The notes: a model not told the origin generated them from the sequence alone. Positions 33,435 to 42,410 are shown, counted from the first letter of the stretch. The stretch is 64,000 nucleotides of DNA from Bradyrhizobium sp. 195 (GCF_023101665.1 NZ_CP082161.1:2852001-2916000); one strand, 5' to 3'. Made by a program: numbers and translations.

Positions 33435-34514
33435 ATGCGCGCTGCGATTTTCAGGAACGGTGAGATTGTCGTTGGACAGATGGCCGAGCCGACGCCGGGT
33501 CCCGGCCAGGTGCTGGTCAGGACGCTCGCCTGCGGCATCTGCGGCTCCGATCTGCATGCGCGCCAGCATGCTCGACGGATGGTGGAGATGGCGCGGAAGA
33601 CCGGGCGCAAGCCGATGGATCTCAGCCGCGACGTCGTGTTCGGCCACGAGTTCTGCTGCGAGATCGTCGACTACGGAGCCGGTACCACCCGCAAGCTCAA
33701 GCCGGGCACGCGCGTCTGCTCGCTGCCGGCGCTGGTGACGCCTGGGGGTATCGAGGGCATCGGCTATTCCAACGACAATATCGGCGGCTATGCCGAGGCG
33801 ATGCTGCTCAGCGAAGCGCTGCTGCTCGAAGTGCCTAACGGTCTCGCGCCCGAACATGCCGCGTTGACTGAGCCGCTCGCGGTCGGTGTTCACGCTGTAG
33901 CCAAGGCCAACATTCGCGGTGGCGAGGTGCCGCTCGTGATCGGCTGCGGTCCGGTCGGGCTTGCGGTGATTGCGGCGCTGAAGCTTAGGGGTCTGCATCC
34001 GATCGTCGCTGCTGACTATTCGCCGGCACGGCGCGCGCTCGCGGCCAAGCTCGGCGCCGACATCGTCGTCGATCCCAAGGTTTCGCAGCCCTATGCGACC
34101 TGGGCCGAGCACGCACAGATGTCGGACGCGGAGAAAGCGGCGCGGCCGCCGTTCCAAGCCATGCTGCCGGCGCTCAAGCCCGCCATCATCTTCGAATGCG
34201 TCGGCGTGCCCGGCCTGCTGCAGCAGGTGTTCGAGGGCGCCCCGCGCGATGCGAGGATCGTGGTGGTCGGCGTCTGCATGGAGAGCGACAGAAACGAGCC
34301 CATGCTCGGCATCATGAAAGAGCTCAACGTCCAATACGTGCTCGGCTATACGCCGGAGGAGTTCGCGGCGTCGCTACGGCTGATCGCGGAAGGGCAGGTG
34401 GATGCGGCTGCGATGGTCACCGCGGAGGTCGGTATCGACGGCGTCGCCAAGGCCTTTGCCGATCTTGCCAACCCAGAAGCGCACACCAAGATCATCGTGC
34501 AGCCGTGGAGATGA
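33435..34514 (+). CDS. Zinc-binding dehydrogenase (MDR family) without structural zinc lobe
   Basis: A 359-residue medium-chain dehydrogenase. Catalytic zinc ligands Cys36 (GICGSDLH) and His71-Glu72 (FGHEFC) are present and the nucleotide-binding region is IGCGPVGLAVIAALKLRG. The four-cysteine structural zinc lobe seen in many alcohol dehydrogenases is absent, as in polyol/threonine-dehydrogenase relatives that lack it. GGGGAGGAGCCGG precedes the ATG. It stands alone after the EamA transporter and a GTAGGGTGGG repeat follows it. Substrate unknown. Confidence 0.86.
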   Translation: MRAAIFRNGEIVVGQMAEPTPGPGQVLVRTLACGICGSDLHARQHARRMVEMARKTGRKPMDLSRDVVFGHEFCCEIVDYGAGTTRKLKPGTRVCSLPALVTPGGIEGIGYSNDNIGGYAEAMLLSEALLLEVPNGLAPEHAALTEPLAVGVHAVAKANIRGGEVPLVIGCGPVGLAVIAALKLRGLHPIVAADYSPARRALAAKLGADIVVDPKVSQPYATWAEHAQMSDAEKAARPPFQAMLPALKPAIIFECVGVPGLLQQVFEGAPRDARIVVVGVCMESDRNEPMLGIMKELNVQYVLGYTPEEFAASLRLIAEGQVDAAAMVTAEVGIDGVAKAFADLANPEAHTKIIVQPWR

Positions 34515-34521
34515 CGGTCTG

Positions 34522-34555
34522 GTAGGGTGGGCACGCTGCGCTTTGCCCACCCTAC
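34522..34555. repeat. GTAGGGTGGGC...GCCCACCCTAC hairpin repeat (short copy)
   Basis: GTAGGGTGGGCACGC and its complement-like GCTTTGCCCACCCTAC form a tight stem 7 bp after the dehydrogenase stop. Longer copies are at 40411-40492 and 58643-58730. It lies between convergent genes, so it may also act as a bidirectional terminator. Confidence 0.82.
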
Positions 34556-34573
34556 AAAACTACGAGACCTCCC

Positions 34574-35494
34574 TCAGTACTTCGCCGGCACGTACATCTC
34601 CGGCGGAACCGGACCACGCTGATAGTCGGGGTTGCGGACGCGCGGCGGCAGCACCACGGGCGCGCGCGACACCTCCTGGTAGGGGATCTGGCTGAGCAGA
34701 TGCGCGATGCAGTTGAGCCGGGCGCGCTTCTTGTCGACGGCATCGACGATCCACCAAGGCGAATCCGGCAGGTGAGTGTACTCCAGCATCGTCTCCTTGG
34801 CCTTGGTGTACGCCTCCCAGCGGCTGCGGGCCTCGACGTCCATCGGGCTCAGCTTCCACTGCTTTAGGGGATCCTTGATGCGCATGGTGAAGCGGAACTG
34901 CTGCTCGTCGTCGGTGATCGAGAACCAGTATTTGACCAGGATGATGCCGGAGCGGATCAGCATCCGCTCGAACTCAGGCACCGACTTGAAGAACTCCTGG
35001 TACTCCTCCTCCGAGCAGAAGCCCATCACGCGCTCGACTCCGGCGCGGTTGTACCAGCTGCGGTCGAACAGCACGATCTCGCCGCCGGCCGGCAGGTGCG
35101 ACACGTAGCGCTGGAAGTACCATTGCGTGCGCTCGCGCTCGCTCGGCGCCGGCAGCGCCGCGACGCGGCAGATGCGGGGATTGAGGCGCTGGGTGATGCG
35201 CTTGATCACGCCGCCCTTGCCGGCGGAGTCGCGGCCCTCGAACAGCACCACGACCTTCTTGCGCTCGCTCTGGACCCAGTCCTGGAGCTTGACCAACTCG
35301 CCCTGGAGCCGGAGCAACTCCCGGAAATAGAGCCTGCGGTCGACCGTGGGGCCCAGCAGGTCGGTCTCGTCCAGGAGCTCGTCGAGCCGCGTGTCATCGA
35401 GCTCCATCTCCAGCTCTTCGTCGAGGTCGTCGGCCATTTCCTGGATGATGCGCTCGCGCTTGGCGGTTTGGGAGGTGCGATCGGATGCGGTCAT
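34574..35494 (-). CDS. ppk2: Polyphosphate kinase 2 (PPK2 family)
   Basis: A 306-residue PPK2, which transfers phosphate between polyphosphate and nucleoside diphosphates. Walker A FEGRDSAGKGG, the lid region with RTQWYFQRYVSHLPAGGE and the Walker B-like VLFDRSWYNRAGVERVMGF are all present. The N-terminal 50 residues are very acidic (DDLDEELEMELDDTRLDELL). Length fits one-domain class I PPK2, which usually favours NDP phosphorylation; the class is inferred from size only. Transcribed alone on the minus strand. Confidence 0.92.
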   Translation of the reverse strand: MTASDRTSQTAKRERIIQEMADDLDEELEMELDDTRLDELLDETDLLGPTVDRRLYFRELLRLQGELVKLQDWVQSERKKVVVLFEGRDSAGKGGVIKRITQRLNPRICRVAALPAPSERERTQWYFQRYVSHLPAGGEIVLFDRSWYNRAGVERVMGFCSEEEYQEFFKSVPEFERMLIRSGIILVKYWFSITDDEQQFRFTMRIKDPLKQWKLSPMDVEARSRWEAYTKAKETMLEYTHLPDSPWWIVDAVDKKRARLNCIAHLLSQIPYQEVSRAPVVLPPRVRNPDYQRGPVPPEMYVPAKY

Positions 35495-35590
35495 GGGCTT
35501 TTTCTCTCGGCTAGGGTGCCAGTGCTACCAACGACCATCGACGGGGTTTGTTGCGCCCATGTGACAGCCCTCCGATCCCGCTGAAGCAGG

Positions 35591-36052
35591 TCACACCGGC
35601 AGCGCGATCGAATATTTCACCTGGCTCAGCGCAAAGCTCGACTCGATCGAGGCGATGCCGTCGAGCCGGGTCAGCTTGGTCTTCAGAAATGTCTCGTAGG
35701 AGGCGAGGTCGGCAGCGACGACGCGGAGCAGGTAGTCGCGGTTGCCGGTCATCAGATAGCACTCGAGCACCTCGTCCCATTTTGAGATCGCGCGCGCGAA
35801 GCGGTTGAGGTCCTCCTCCTTCTGCCGCGCCAGCTTGATCGAGATGAACACGCTGACATGCAGGCCGAGCGCCTTCTGGTCCACGGTCGCGACATAGCGC
35901 GAGATGACGCCGCGCTCCTCCAGCAGCTTGACCCGGCGATGGCAGGGCGAGACCGACAGCCCGACCTTGTCGGCGAGCTCCTGCATGGTCAGCCGGCTGT
36001 CGCTCTGGAGCAAAGCGAGGATTTTTCGGTCGATGGCGTCGAGCTCTGACAT
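35591..36052 (-). CDS. Lrp/AsnC-family transcriptional regulator
   Basis: A 153-residue Lrp-type regulator. The helix-turn-helix is at about 7-55 (IDRKILALLQSDSRLTMQEL, ADKVGLSVSPCHRRVKLLEE), followed by the RAM ligand-binding domain (YLMTGNRDYLLRVVAADLASYETFL). It responds to amino acids in this family. The ATG at 36052 is the natural start; the frame stays open upstream, but that part is antisense to the next gene. It is divergent from the PDH-E1-like gene with 135 bp between, the classic arrangement for an Lrp regulator and its target. Confidence 0.9.
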   Translation of the reverse strand: MSELDAIDRKILALLQSDSRLTMQELADKVGLSVSPCHRRVKLLEERGVISRYVATVDQKALGLHVSVFISIKLARQKEEDLNRFARAISKWDEVLECYLMTGNRDYLLRVVAADLASYETFLKTKLTRLDGIASIESSFALSQVKYSIALPV

Positions 36053-36070
36053 TGGGATGAAACCTGTCCT

Positions 36071-36099
36071 TTGGGCGATATGTTGGTAAAATATCCCAA
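36071..36099. promoter_or_regulatory. Candidate Lrp-type operator
   Basis: TTGGGCGATAT, nine bases, ATATCCCAA: a near-perfect palindrome in the AT-rich centre of the divergent promoter region between the Lrp gene and the PDH-E1-like gene. The left arm has two extra bases (CG). It is well placed to control both directions. Confidence 0.48.
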
Positions 36100-36187
36100 T
36101 ACCACCGGGTATGGCGCAAAAAATTGAGAAGTTTGGCCCCGCCCGCGGGCGTATCATCGGTGGGACCTGTTTGCCGGGAGCATTGCC

Positions 36188-38551
36188 ATGCCCGTTGATA
36201 CCACTCGCCTCGACACTCTGAACGCGCTGGCCCGCAAGGCGCTGTGGTTGTCGTCGTGGACCATCCACCATGCCAACCACATCCGTCCCAGCGCGGACGG
36301 TCTCAAGGTCGGCGGTCACCAGGCCTCCTCCGCCTCGCTGGCCACCATCATGTCGGCGCTGTATTTCCACGTGCTGAAACCTGAGGATCGCGTCGCGGTG
36401 AAGCCGCATGCGAGCCCGGTGTTCCACGCCATCCAGTATCTGTTCGGCCGGCAGAGCCGCGAGAAGCTGGAGAACTTTCGCGGCTTCAAGGGCGCGCAAT
36501 CCTATCCTTCGCGCACCAAGGATATCGACGACGTCGATTTCTCGACCGGCTCGGTCGGCCTCGGCGTCGCGCAGACGCTGTTCGCATCGCTGGTGCAGGA
36601 CTACGTCAAGGCGCATGGCTGGATGAAGGACCGCCGCGAGGGGCGGATGATTGCCCTCGTCGGCGACGCCGAGATGGACGAGGGTAACATTTTCGAGGCG
36701 CTTGCCGAGGGGTGGAAGCACGGCCTGCGCAACACCTGGTGGGTGGTCGACTATAACCGCCAGTCGCTCGACGCCGTCGTGCGCGAAGGGCTGTGGGAAA
36801 AGTTCGAGACCATGTTCCGCAATTTCGGCTGGGACGTGGTCATCGTCAAATACGGCCGCCTGATGCGTGAGGCTTTCGACGAGCCCGGCGGCGAGGCGCT
36901 GAAGCGCTGGATCGACAATTGCCCGAACGCACTCTACGCCGCGCTGTGCTTCCAGGGCGGCGCCGCCTTCCGCAAGCATCTGCATGACGAGATCGGCGAT
37001 CAGGGCGCGATCACTGAGCTGATCGACAAGCGCAGCGACGAGGAGCTGCTGGCGCTGATGTCGAACCTTGGCGGCCATGACATGGCGAGCATGCTGGAAG
37101 CGTTCGAGTCCATCGATCACGATCGCCCGGTCTGCTTCATCGCCTACACCATCAAGGGCGTCGGCCTGCCGTTCCAGGGCCACAAGGACAACCATGCCGG
37201 TCTGATGACGGTCGCCCAGATGGAAAAGTATCGCGACAGCCAGAACATCCGGCCCGGGCGTGAATGGGACAAGTACGAAGGCCTCACGCAATCCGCCGCC
37301 GAGCTCGACGCGTTCCTCGCGGGCGTGCCGTTCAACCAGGACGGCCGCCGCCTGAGCGCGCCTGTAATCGAGGTGCCCCCGCAACTGGCCTTCAAGCCGA
37401 CGCCCCAGATGTCGACCCAGCAAGGCTTTGGTCTCGTGCTGAACGAGATCGCCCGTGGCGACAGCGACTTGGCCAAGCGCATCGTCACGACGTCGCCCGA
37501 CGTCACCGTCTCGACCAATCTCGGCCCCTGGGTGAACCGGCGCGGCCTGTTCGCCAGCGCCGAAAAAGCCGACTTATTCCGCAGCGAGAAAATTCCGTCC
37601 ACCTTCAACTGGGATGCCTCGCCAAAGGGCCAGCATCTCGAGCTCGGCATCGCCGAGATGAACCTGTTCATCATGCTCTCGGCGCTCGGCCTGTCGCACC
37701 AGATCAACGGCGAGCGGCTGCTGCCGGTCGGCACGCTCTATGATCCCTTCATCGAGCGCGGCCTCGATGCCCTGAACTACGCCTGCTACCAGGATGCGCG
37801 CTTCATGGTGGCGGCGACGCCGTCGGGCATCACGCTCGCGCCGGAAGGCGGCGCGCATCAGTCGATCGCAACGCCCCTGATCGGCATGGCGCAGGATGGC
37901 CTCGCCTCGTTCGAGCCGGCCTTCGTCGACGAGCTCGCAGTGATCATGGGCTGGGGATTTGACCACATGCAGCGCGAGCCGGGCGAAGGCGGCTCGGTCT
38001 ATTTGCGGCTGTCGACGCGCAGCATCGAGCAGGCGCAGCGGATCATGACACCTGAGCTCGCGCAGGGCGTCACCGACGGCGCCTATTGGCTGCGCAAGCC
38101 AGGCCCGAATGCCGAAGTCGTGATTGCCTATACTGGCGCGGTCGCACCGGAGGCGATCGAGGCCACCGGCTTCATCGGCGAGAGCCGCCGCGACATCGGC
38201 CTGCTCGCGATCACCTCGGCTGATCGTCTCCATTCAGGCTGGACCGCCGCGCGAAGATTGCGGCGGGATCGTCGCGGCGCGCAGCATCTCAGCCACATCG
38301 AGAGGTTGCTGGCGCCGTTGCCGCGCGACTGCGGCATCGTGACCGTGATCGATGGGCATCCCTCCGCGCTCGGCTGGCTCGGCAGCGTCCGCGGCCATCG
38401 CGTCGAGGCGCTTGGCGTCGAGCAGTTCGGCCAGACCGGCACGATCGCCGACCTCTATCGGCACTACGGCATCGATGCGAATGCGATCATCGATGCGGCC
38501 GAAAGCCTCACCACCGGCGCGCCGGTGCTGCATCGGAAGATGGCGGTGTAG
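36188..38551 (+). CDS. Pyruvate dehydrogenase E1-like (AceE/MdeB-type) 2-oxoacid dehydrogenase or transketolase-family protein
   Basis: A 787-residue thiamine-diphosphate enzyme resembling homodimeric PDH E1 (AceE, about 890 residues) but shorter. The TPP motif is GDAEMDEGNIFEALAEGW with Asn in VVDYNRQSLD (about 160-195). Pyrimidine-domain segments LGIAEMNLFIMLSALGLSHQ and SGITLAPEGGAHQSI follow. A divergent Lrp gene makes a closer parallel to MdeB, the 2-oxobutyrate dehydrogenase E1 beside Lrp-type MdeR in Pseudomonas. No E2/E3 genes are adjacent, so a substrate such as 2-oxobutyrate is inference. Confidence 0.85.
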   Translation: MPVDTTRLDTLNALARKALWLSSWTIHHANHIRPSADGLKVGGHQASSASLATIMSALYFHVLKPEDRVAVKPHASPVFHAIQYLFGRQSREKLENFRGFKGAQSYPSRTKDIDDVDFSTGSVGLGVAQTLFASLVQDYVKAHGWMKDRREGRMIALVGDAEMDEGNIFEALAEGWKHGLRNTWWVVDYNRQSLDAVVREGLWEKFETMFRNFGWDVVIVKYGRLMREAFDEPGGEALKRWIDNCPNALYAALCFQGGAAFRKHLHDEIGDQGAITELIDKRSDEELLALMSNLGGHDMASMLEAFESIDHDRPVCFIAYTIKGVGLPFQGHKDNHAGLMTVAQMEKYRDSQNIRPGREWDKYEGLTQSAAELDAFLAGVPFNQDGRRLSAPVIEVPPQLAFKPTPQMSTQQGFGLVLNEIARGDSDLAKRIVTTSPDVTVSTNLGPWVNRRGLFASAEKADLFRSEKIPSTFNWDASPKGQHLELGIAEMNLFIMLSALGLSHQINGERLLPVGTLYDPFIERGLDALNYACYQDARFMVAATPSGITLAPEGGAHQSIATPLIGMAQDGLASFEPAFVDELAVIMGWGFDHMQREPGEGGSVYLRLSTRSIEQAQRIMTPELAQGVTDGAYWLRKPGPNAEVVIAYTGAVAPEAIEATGFIGESRRDIGLLAITSADRLHSGWTAARRLRRDRRGAQHLSHIERLLAPLPRDCGIVTVIDGHPSALGWLGSVRGHRVEALGVEQFGQTGTIADLYRHYGIDANAIIDAAESLTTGAPVLHRKMAV

Positions 38552-38566
38552 TTGGGGTAACCCACT

Positions 38567-38669
38567 GTCATTCCGGGGCGCGCGAAGCGCGAGCCCGGAA
38601 TCCATTGGCCGGCAGAGACGGTGGTGAAATGGATTCCGGGCTCGCGCCTTTGCCGCGCCCCGGAATGAC
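38567..38669. repeat. Interspersed palindromic repeat, GTCATTCCGGGGCGCG type
   Basis: GTCATTCCGGGGCGCG...CGCCCCGGAATGAC with internal paired GGAATCCATT/AATGGATTCC arms. One copy in this window, 15 bp after the PDH-E1-like gene; the sequence style is well known from Bradyrhizobium intergenic DNA. Confidence 0.8.
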
Positions 38670-38821
38670 GCCGTGGCCACCTTGCCACCTTCCCGCCATC
38701 GGCTCATATAACCTCCGTCCGCCGCAACGCTGGCCCCGCATATGGCGGGTTCAATTGCCGGCGCTTTCGTGCAAGGATGCCTGCCGAAACGCCCCCACAT
38801 GCCCCCAAGAAGAGGTTAACG

Positions 38822-40252
38822 ATGGTCAATCGCATGCAATTCTACATCGACGGCGCCTGGGTCGATCCCGCCGTCAAGAAGTCCACCGCCGTGGTCAATC
38901 CGGCGACGGAAGAGGCGATGTACGAGGTTGCGCTGGGCTCCAAGGCCGACGTGGACAAGGCTGTCGCCGCCGCCAAGCGCGCCTTCGCGACCTTCTCCCA
39001 GACCAGCCGTGACGAGCGCGTCGCGCTGCTCACCAAAGTGATCGAGGTCTACAAGGGCCGCCTCAAGGAGATCGGCGCTGCCGTCTCCGACGAGATGGGC
39101 GCGCCGCTGCCGATGGCGGAGAAGCTCCAGGCCGGCGCCGGCCTCGGCCATCTCATGACCACGCTCGACGTGCTCAAGAACTACCATTTCGAGGAGCCGG
39201 TCGGCACCGCCATGGTGCTGCGCGAGCCGGTCGGCGTGGTCGGCATGATCACGCCCTGGAACTGGCCGCTCAACCAGATCGCCTGCAAGGTCGCGCCCGC
39301 GCTCGCTGCCGGCTGCACCATGATCCTGAAGCCCAGCGAGTTCACCCCGACCTCGGCGCTGATCTTCGCGCAAATCCTCCATGAAGCCGGCGTGCCGAAG
39401 GGCGTGTTCAATCTCGTCAACGGCCTCGGCCCCGAGGTCGGCGCCGCCATGAGCGAGCATCCCGACATCGACATGATCTCCTTCACCGGCTCGACCCGCG
39501 CCGGCATCGACGTGGCGAAGCGCGCGGCTCCGACCGTGAAGCGCGTCAGCCAGGAGCTCGGCGGCAAGTCGCCGAACGTCATCCTCGAAGGCGCCGACCT
39601 CACGAAGGCAGTGACCGGCGGTGTGATGCACATGTTCAACAACTCCGGCCAATCCTGCAACGCGCCCTCGCGCATGATCGTGCCGCTGTCCAAGATGAAG
39701 GAAGTCGCCGCGATCGCGAAGGCCGTCGCCGACAAGACCAAGGCCGGTGATCCGCGCGCCGAAGGCACCACCATCGGCCCGGTCGTCAACCGCGGCCAGT
39801 GGGACAAGATCCAGGGCCTGATCAAGAAGGGCATCGACGAGGGCGCCACCCTCGTCGCCGGCGGCCCGGGCCTGCCCGAAGGCGTCAACAAGGGCTTCTA
39901 TGTCCGTCCGACCATCTTCGCCGACGTCACCCCCGACATGACGATCGCCCGTGAAGAGATCTTCGGACCGGTGCTGACAATCATCGGCGCCAAGGACGAA
40001 GCCGAAGCCGTGCACATCGCCAACGACACGCCCTATGGGCTCGCCGGCTACGTCACGGGCGCTTCGGTCGAGGACGCCAAGCGCGTCGGCCGGCAGATCC
40101 GCGCGGGCAACGTCAACCTCCAGGGCGCCCCCAACGACCGCACCGCGCCGTTCGGCGGCTACAAGCAGTCCGGCAACGGCCGCGAGTGGGGCAAGTACGG
40201 TCTCGAGGACTTCCTCGAAGTGAAGGCGGTTGCCGGCTTCAACGCGGCGTAA
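38822..40252 (+). CDS. NAD(P)-dependent aldehyde dehydrogenase
   Basis: A 476-residue aldehyde dehydrogenase oxidising an aldehyde to the acid. Catalytic Cys279 in NNSGQSCNAPSR, general base Glu245 in SQELGGKSP and the cofactor loop FTGSTRAG are present, with the N-terminal ITPWNWPLNQ segment. The start at 38822 (MVNRMQFYIDG) has GAGG upstream; an earlier ATG adds 15 residues without support. A textbook terminator follows. The substrate is not deducible. Confidence 0.92.
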   Translation: MVNRMQFYIDGAWVDPAVKKSTAVVNPATEEAMYEVALGSKADVDKAVAAAKRAFATFSQTSRDERVALLTKVIEVYKGRLKEIGAAVSDEMGAPLPMAEKLQAGAGLGHLMTTLDVLKNYHFEEPVGTAMVLREPVGVVGMITPWNWPLNQIACKVAPALAAGCTMILKPSEFTPTSALIFAQILHEAGVPKGVFNLVNGLGPEVGAAMSEHPDIDMISFTGSTRAGIDVAKRAAPTVKRVSQELGGKSPNVILEGADLTKAVTGGVMHMFNNSGQSCNAPSRMIVPLSKMKEVAAIAKAVADKTKAGDPRAEGTTIGPVVNRGQWDKIQGLIKKGIDEGATLVAGGPGLPEGVNKGFYVRPTIFADVTPDMTIAREEIFGPVLTIIGAKDEAEAVHIANDTPYGLAGYVTGASVEDAKRVGRQIRAGNVNLQGAPNDRTAPFGGYKQSGNGREWGKYGLEDFLEVKAVAGFNAA

Positions 40253-40276
40253 GCTTTAGCGGTTGGACAAACAAGG

Positions 40277-40310
40277 CGCCGGAGCGGGAAACCGCTCCGG
40301 CGTTTTGTTT
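40277..40310 (+). terminator. Rho-independent terminator of the aldehyde dehydrogenase gene
   Basis: An 11-bp perfect stem CGCCGGAGCGG-GAAA-CCGCTCCGGCG with a GAAA loop, followed by TTTTGTTT, 25 bp after the stop codon. The strongest terminator in the window. Confidence 0.92.
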
Positions 40311-40397
40311 CGTCATTGCGAGGAGCTCTTGCGACGAAGCAATCCAGACTGTCTCCGCGGAAACATTCTGGATTGCTTCGCTTCGCTCGCAATGACG
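40311..40397. repeat. Interspersed palindromic repeat, GTCATTGCGA type (second copy)
   Basis: CGTCATTGCGAGGAGC...GCTCGCAATGACG with inner GAAGCAATCCAGA/TCTGGATTGCTTC arms. Same family as the element at 2931-3016. It follows directly after the terminator. Confidence 0.85.
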
Positions 40398-40410
40398 GAG
40401 GAGAGATCTC

Positions 40411-40492
40411 GTAGGGTGGGCAAAGGCGCGCTCTTCGCGCGACGTGCCCACCATCAAGAAGTGGTGGGCACGCTTCGCTTTGCCCACCCTAC
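40411..40492. repeat. GTAGGGTGGGC...GCCCACCCTAC repeat (long copy)
   Basis: Outer arms GTAGGGTGGGCAAA and TTTGCCCACCCTAC are perfectly complementary; inner GTGCCCACCA/TGGTGGGCAC arms form a second stem. It sits 14 bp after the preceding repeat, so the two families are stacked here. Confidence 0.85.
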
Positions 40493-40514
40493 GAGACCGT
40501 CATTGCGGAAGCGC

Positions 40515-41483
40515 CTATCCTCCCGTCGCACCCTGCGTGTTCACATACAGCGCGTAGATCGACTGGCTCGCCGCCATGAACAGGCGGTTGCGCTTGGCGC
40601 CGCCGAAGCAGACGTTCGCGCAGCGCTCGGGCAGCGCAATGCGGCCGATCATGACGCCGTCGGGCGCGAACACCACGACGCCGTCGAGCTCGGGATCGCC
40701 CATGCCCCAGCCGCACCAGAGATTGCCGTCGACGTCGCAGCGCATGCCGTCCGGCGTGCCGGGACCTGCATCGATGTGGACGCGCTTGTTGGAAATCGAG
40801 GTGCCGTCCGCCGCGACGTCATAGGCGAGGATTTTCCGGTTCGGCACGCCGCGGGATTCCACGACATAGAGGATCTTCTCGTCCGGCGAGAAGCACAGCC
40901 CGTTCGGACCGAGCACGCCCTCGGCGACGATGGTCGCTTTGCCGGTCGTGGGATCGAGCCGGTAGACATTCGGATCGATCTCGGGCTCGGCCTTGTAGCC
41001 CTCGTAATTGCCGAGCAGGCCGAAGGTCGGATCGGTGAACCAGATCGAGCCGTCCGATTTAACAATGACATCGTTCGGCGAGTTCAACCGCTTGCCGTTG
41101 AATTGATCCATCAGTACGGTGATGCTGCCGTCATATTCGGTGCGCACCACGCGCCGCCCGCCGTGCTCGCAGGTGACGAGCCGGCCCTGCCGGTCGCGTG
41201 TGTTGCCGTTGGCGAAATTCGAGGGCTTGCGGAACACCGAGACGGCGCCCGTCTCTTCCTCCCATTTGATGATGCGCTGGTTCGGAATGTCGCTGCAGAG
41301 CAGATAGCGCCCATCACCGAACCACACCGGTCCCTCGGCCCAGCGCAGGCCCGTCGTCAGCCGCTCCACCGCCGACAATTTCAGCCAGTATTTTTCGAAG
41401 CGGGGGTCCAGTGCTTTTATCGCGGGATCGGGGTAATAGGTCGCCGGCTGCCAGCCTTGAGGATGGGACGATGCATCGTTCAT
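40515..41483 (-). CDS. SMP-30/gluconolactonase family lactonase
   Basis: A 322-residue propeller protein of the SMP-30 family. Candidate metal ligands are Glu in LRWAEGPVWF, Asn in RLNSPNDVIV, and Asp in GTPDGMRCD; propeller repeats DGSIWFTDPTFGLLG and GLCFSPDEKILYVVES are clear. The ATG at 41483 is preferred to the TTG two codons earlier. It is divergent from the uronate-dehydrogenase-like gene with 91 bp between; a lactonase next to an enzyme that makes aldaric-acid lactones is a sensible pair. Confidence 0.88.
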   Translation of the reverse strand: MNDASSHPQGWQPATYYPDPAIKALDPRFEKYWLKLSAVERLTTGLRWAEGPVWFGDGRYLLCSDIPNQRIIKWEEETGAVSVFRKPSNFANGNTRDRQGRLVTCEHGGRRVVRTEYDGSITVLMDQFNGKRLNSPNDVIVKSDGSIWFTDPTFGLLGNYEGYKAEPEIDPNVYRLDPTTGKATIVAEGVLGPNGLCFSPDEKILYVVESRGVPNRKILAYDVAADGTSISNKRVHIDAGPGTPDGMRCDVDGNLWCGWGMGDPELDGVVVFAPDGVMIGRIALPERCANVCFGGAKRNRLFMAASQSIYALYVNTQGATGG

Positions 41484-41574
41484 GTGCAATTCTCGTTGTT
41501 GCGTTCCCTCTGTCCAAGTCTGCTAGCATCAGATATCTACGGCCGCAAATCGGTTGCTACATACGAGGAAAGAC

Positions 41575-42399
41575 ATGCCGCGCATCTTGATGACGGGAGC
41601 TTCGGGCGGGATCGGCACGAGCCTGCGAAAACTGCTGCCGCCGATCTATCCGGATCTCCTGCTCTCCGACATCAAGCCGCCGGCCGATCTCGGAGCGAGC
41701 GAAAAATTCAAGGCGGCGGACCTCGCCGATCTCGCTCAGTGCGAGGCGATCTGCGAGGGCGTCGACGGCATCATCCATTTCGGCGGCTATTCGGTCGAAG
41801 GCCCCTGGGACGACATTCTCCAGGCCAACATCATCGGCTGCTATAACCTGTTCGAGGCCGCCTACCGCAAGGGCGTCAAACGCGTGGTGTTCGCCTCGTC
41901 CAATCACGCCGTTGGCTTCTACCCGCGCCACCACAAGATCGGCACCGACGTCACCCCGCGCCCCGACGGCCGCTACGGCGTCAGCAAGGTGTTCGGCGAA
42001 GCTGTCGGCGCGCTCTATGCCGACAAGCACGGGCTGAAGGTGACGTGCCTGCGCATCGGAAATTTCGGCGACAGGCCGCTCGACCATCGCCGCATCTCGA
42101 TCTGGCTGAAGCCGGAAGACCTGGTGCAGCTCTGTCATATCGGGCTCGAGCATCCCGGCATCCATTTCGAGGTCTTCTACGGCGTCTCGCTGAACGAGCG
42201 CGCCTGGTGGGACAACAGCCGCGCCTACGAGTTCGGCTATCGCCCCACCGGCCGCTCTGAGGATCACGTCGCGCACGCGATGGCCGAGCAGGCCAAGCTG
42301 AAGCCGGATCCGATCGGTGACCACTATCAGGGCGGCGCCTTCTGCAGCGCGGAGTTCGACGGCGATGTGAGCCGGATCATTGATTGGAATAAGCGGTAG
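41575..42399 (+). CDS. udh: NAD-dependent epimerase/dehydratase family, uronate dehydrogenase-like
   Basis: A 274-residue short-chain dehydrogenase. NAD-binding GASGGIG (8-14), active-site Tyr134 and Lys138 (GRYGVSKVFGE) and the segments NIIGCYNLFEAAYRKG, FASSNHAVGFYPR and WWDNS closely resemble Agrobacterium uronate dehydrogenase, which oxidises galacturonate or glucuronate to the aldarolactone. GAGGAAAG precedes ATG 41575. Its divergent neighbour is an SMP-30 lactonase, which would open the lactone product. The assignment to uronate dehydrogenase is by resemblance and not proven. Confidence 0.78.
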   Translation: MPRILMTGASGGIGTSLRKLLPPIYPDLLLSDIKPPADLGASEKFKAADLADLAQCEAICEGVDGIIHFGGYSVEGPWDDILQANIIGCYNLFEAAYRKGVKRVVFASSNHAVGFYPRHHKIGTDVTPRPDGRYGVSKVFGEAVGALYADKHGLKVTCLRIGNFGDRPLDHRRISIWLKPEDLVQLCHIGLEHPGIHFEVFYGVSLNERAWWDNSRAYEFGYRPTGRSEDHVAHAMAEQAKLKPDPIGDHYQGGAFCSAEFDGDVSRIIDWNKR

Positions 42400-42410
42400 A
42401 CCGCCATGCG

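Noticed and set aside
32541..34334. 597-residue minus-strand open frame across the EamA transporter and zinc dehydrogenase
   Set aside because: Charged low-complexity translation that spans two real genes and their intergenic region.
36053..37423. N-terminal extension of the Lrp reading frame to 610 residues
   Set aside because: The part upstream of the ATG at 36052 is antisense to the PDH-E1-like gene; normal Lrp length is about 153.
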